Assembly: GCA_002327315.1 (NCBI GenBank)
Contig: DCVI01000177.1
Location: 1-6,745 of the forward strand
DNA from: Syntrophaceae bacterium UBA2192
Lineage (GTDB): Bacteria; Desulfobacterota; Syntrophia; Syntrophales; UBA2192
DNA length: 6,745 nt
Direction: 5' to 3'
Both the position numbers and the translations under genes were made by a program. Shown here in pieces: positions 6,217 through 6,745 of the stretch (its first letter is position 1; each line of letters begins with the position of its first letter). The notes under the pieces were generated by a model. The model worked only from the letters and a program-made list of their open reading frames with translations. It was not told where the DNA came from and did not search any database.

Positions 6217-6687
6217 CTAGAACGTCTTCTTGATGTTCGTCAGGATCACAACGTGCTTACGCTCCTCCTCGATGACCTGTTCGAGAAGATCCTGGGCGGA
6301 AGCCGTGACGTATTTTTTCATCTCTGAATAATAAAGGACGGAATCCAGTTCGCGCTGAATGGCAAAGTCCAGGGCAGCGATTACGTCGTTGATGCCGGCC
6401 AGTTCCTTGGTGGCTCCGGTCGTGAAGACGGCCTTCCCATCGATACTGGCCTGCAGATAGGCCATGTACTCTCCGGGGTAGCTCTCCTTCGGCATAATTG
6501 TGTCGATCTTGGAGAACATTTCGGCAAACAATTTCCGGTGTTTTACCTCTTCGGAGGCAAGCCGGGTGAATATCTCGCGAGCCTTGGCGTCCTTGGCAAT
6601 CGATGCGGCATAGTTGTAAAATTTTTCGCCGTTTTCTTCCATGCGGATGGCGAATTGAAAGATGTCGCTTCCCTGGTAGCTGCTCAT
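6217..6687 (-). CDS. Rubrerythrin-type ferritin-like diiron protein
   Basis: Small four-helix diiron protein of 156 residues, predicted cytoplasmic. The family typically reduces peroxide or handles iron in anaerobes. Seen: two ferritin-like half-sites. The first has Glu17/Glu18 in RMEENGEKFY and EEVKH (46-50; ligands Glu47, His50). The second has Glu113 in AIQRELDSVLYY and EERKH (141-145; ligands Glu142, His145). There is no C-terminal rubredoxin domain and no cysteine at all, so an electron donor would have to be separate, as in erythrin/sulerythrin-like proteins. There is no signal peptide or membrane segment. The ATG has a GGGGGA Shine-Dalgarno about seven bases upstream and a sigma-70-like promoter just before that. 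It is codirectional with the two pilT-like genes, but an apparent terminator follows it, so functional linkage is uncertain. Family confident, exact activity not. Confidence 0.9.
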   Translation of the reverse strand: MSSYQGSDIFQFAIRMEENGEKFYNYAASIAKDAKAREIFTRLASEEVKHRKLFAEMFSKIDTIMPKESYPGEYMAYLQASIDGKAVFTTGATKELAGINDVIAALDFAIQRELDSVLYYSEMKKYVTASAQDLLEQVIEEERKHVVILTNIKKTF

Positions 6688-6716
6688 ACCGTTCCCCCTT
6701 CCATAATATTGGGGCG

Positions 6717-6745
6717 ATTATAGATGTCTTTTCTCGCTGTGACCA
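6717..6745 (-). promoter_or_regulatory. Sigma-70-type promoter of the ferritin-like gene
   Basis: On the minus strand a perfect -10 box TATAAT (6722-6717) sits 17 bases after TGGTCA (6745-6740), which matches four of six bases of the -35 consensus. The start point would be near 6710, giving a leader of about 23 bases that holds the Shine-Dalgarno. The -35 box touches the window edge. Confidence 0.6.

Overview
The window looks like a piece of a Gram-negative, anaerobic, GC-rich chromosome. A deltaproteobacterial (Desulfobacterota, Syntrophales- or Geobacter-like) source is my best guess. It rests on the mix of type IV pilus genes, an apparent sigma-54 promoter and a rubrerythrin-type ferritin-like protein; no marker gene fixes the taxonomy.

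Layout: positions 1-2940 (+) hold one very long gene for a prepilin-like protein. It has a PilX-type N-terminal segment (a prepilin peptidase-like RG|A site, a hydrophobic helix and a YYLAESGF motif) followed by about 900 residues of probable beta-rich extracellular sequence. It ends at a strong intrinsic terminator (2964-2993). A 224-bp convergent spacer follows, carrying two clusters of 7-bp tandem repeats. Three minus-strand genes then read back towards the spacer: a 156-aa ferritin-like diiron protein (6687-6217), a 412-aa PilT-family ATPase (6094-4856) and a second PilT-family ATPase of 474 aa (4589-3165).

The two ATPases are tandem paralogues, about 73% identical by hand count over 330 ungapped residues. 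Each carries a C-terminal tail beyond the usual PilT length. The tails share two short conserved motifs separated by a linker of very different length (about 95 versus 33 residues). This, with the regulatory DNA in front of each ATPase, is the most notable feature of the window. The distal copy has a good sigma-54 -24/-12 match about 100 bp upstream. The proximal copy has an array of CCCCG/CGGGG inverted repeats whose last arm contains the Shine-Dalgarno sequence. Apparent terminators after the ferritin-like gene and between the two ATPases suggest the three minus-strand genes are at least partly independent units.

Working together: the prepilin-like protein would be a pilus- or pseudopilus-associated surface or tip component, and the PilT-like motors would power retraction of type IV pili. 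The ferritin-like protein is probably an unrelated oxidative-stress or iron-handling neighbour. I saw no tRNA, rRNA, CRISPR array, insertion sequence or phage genes.
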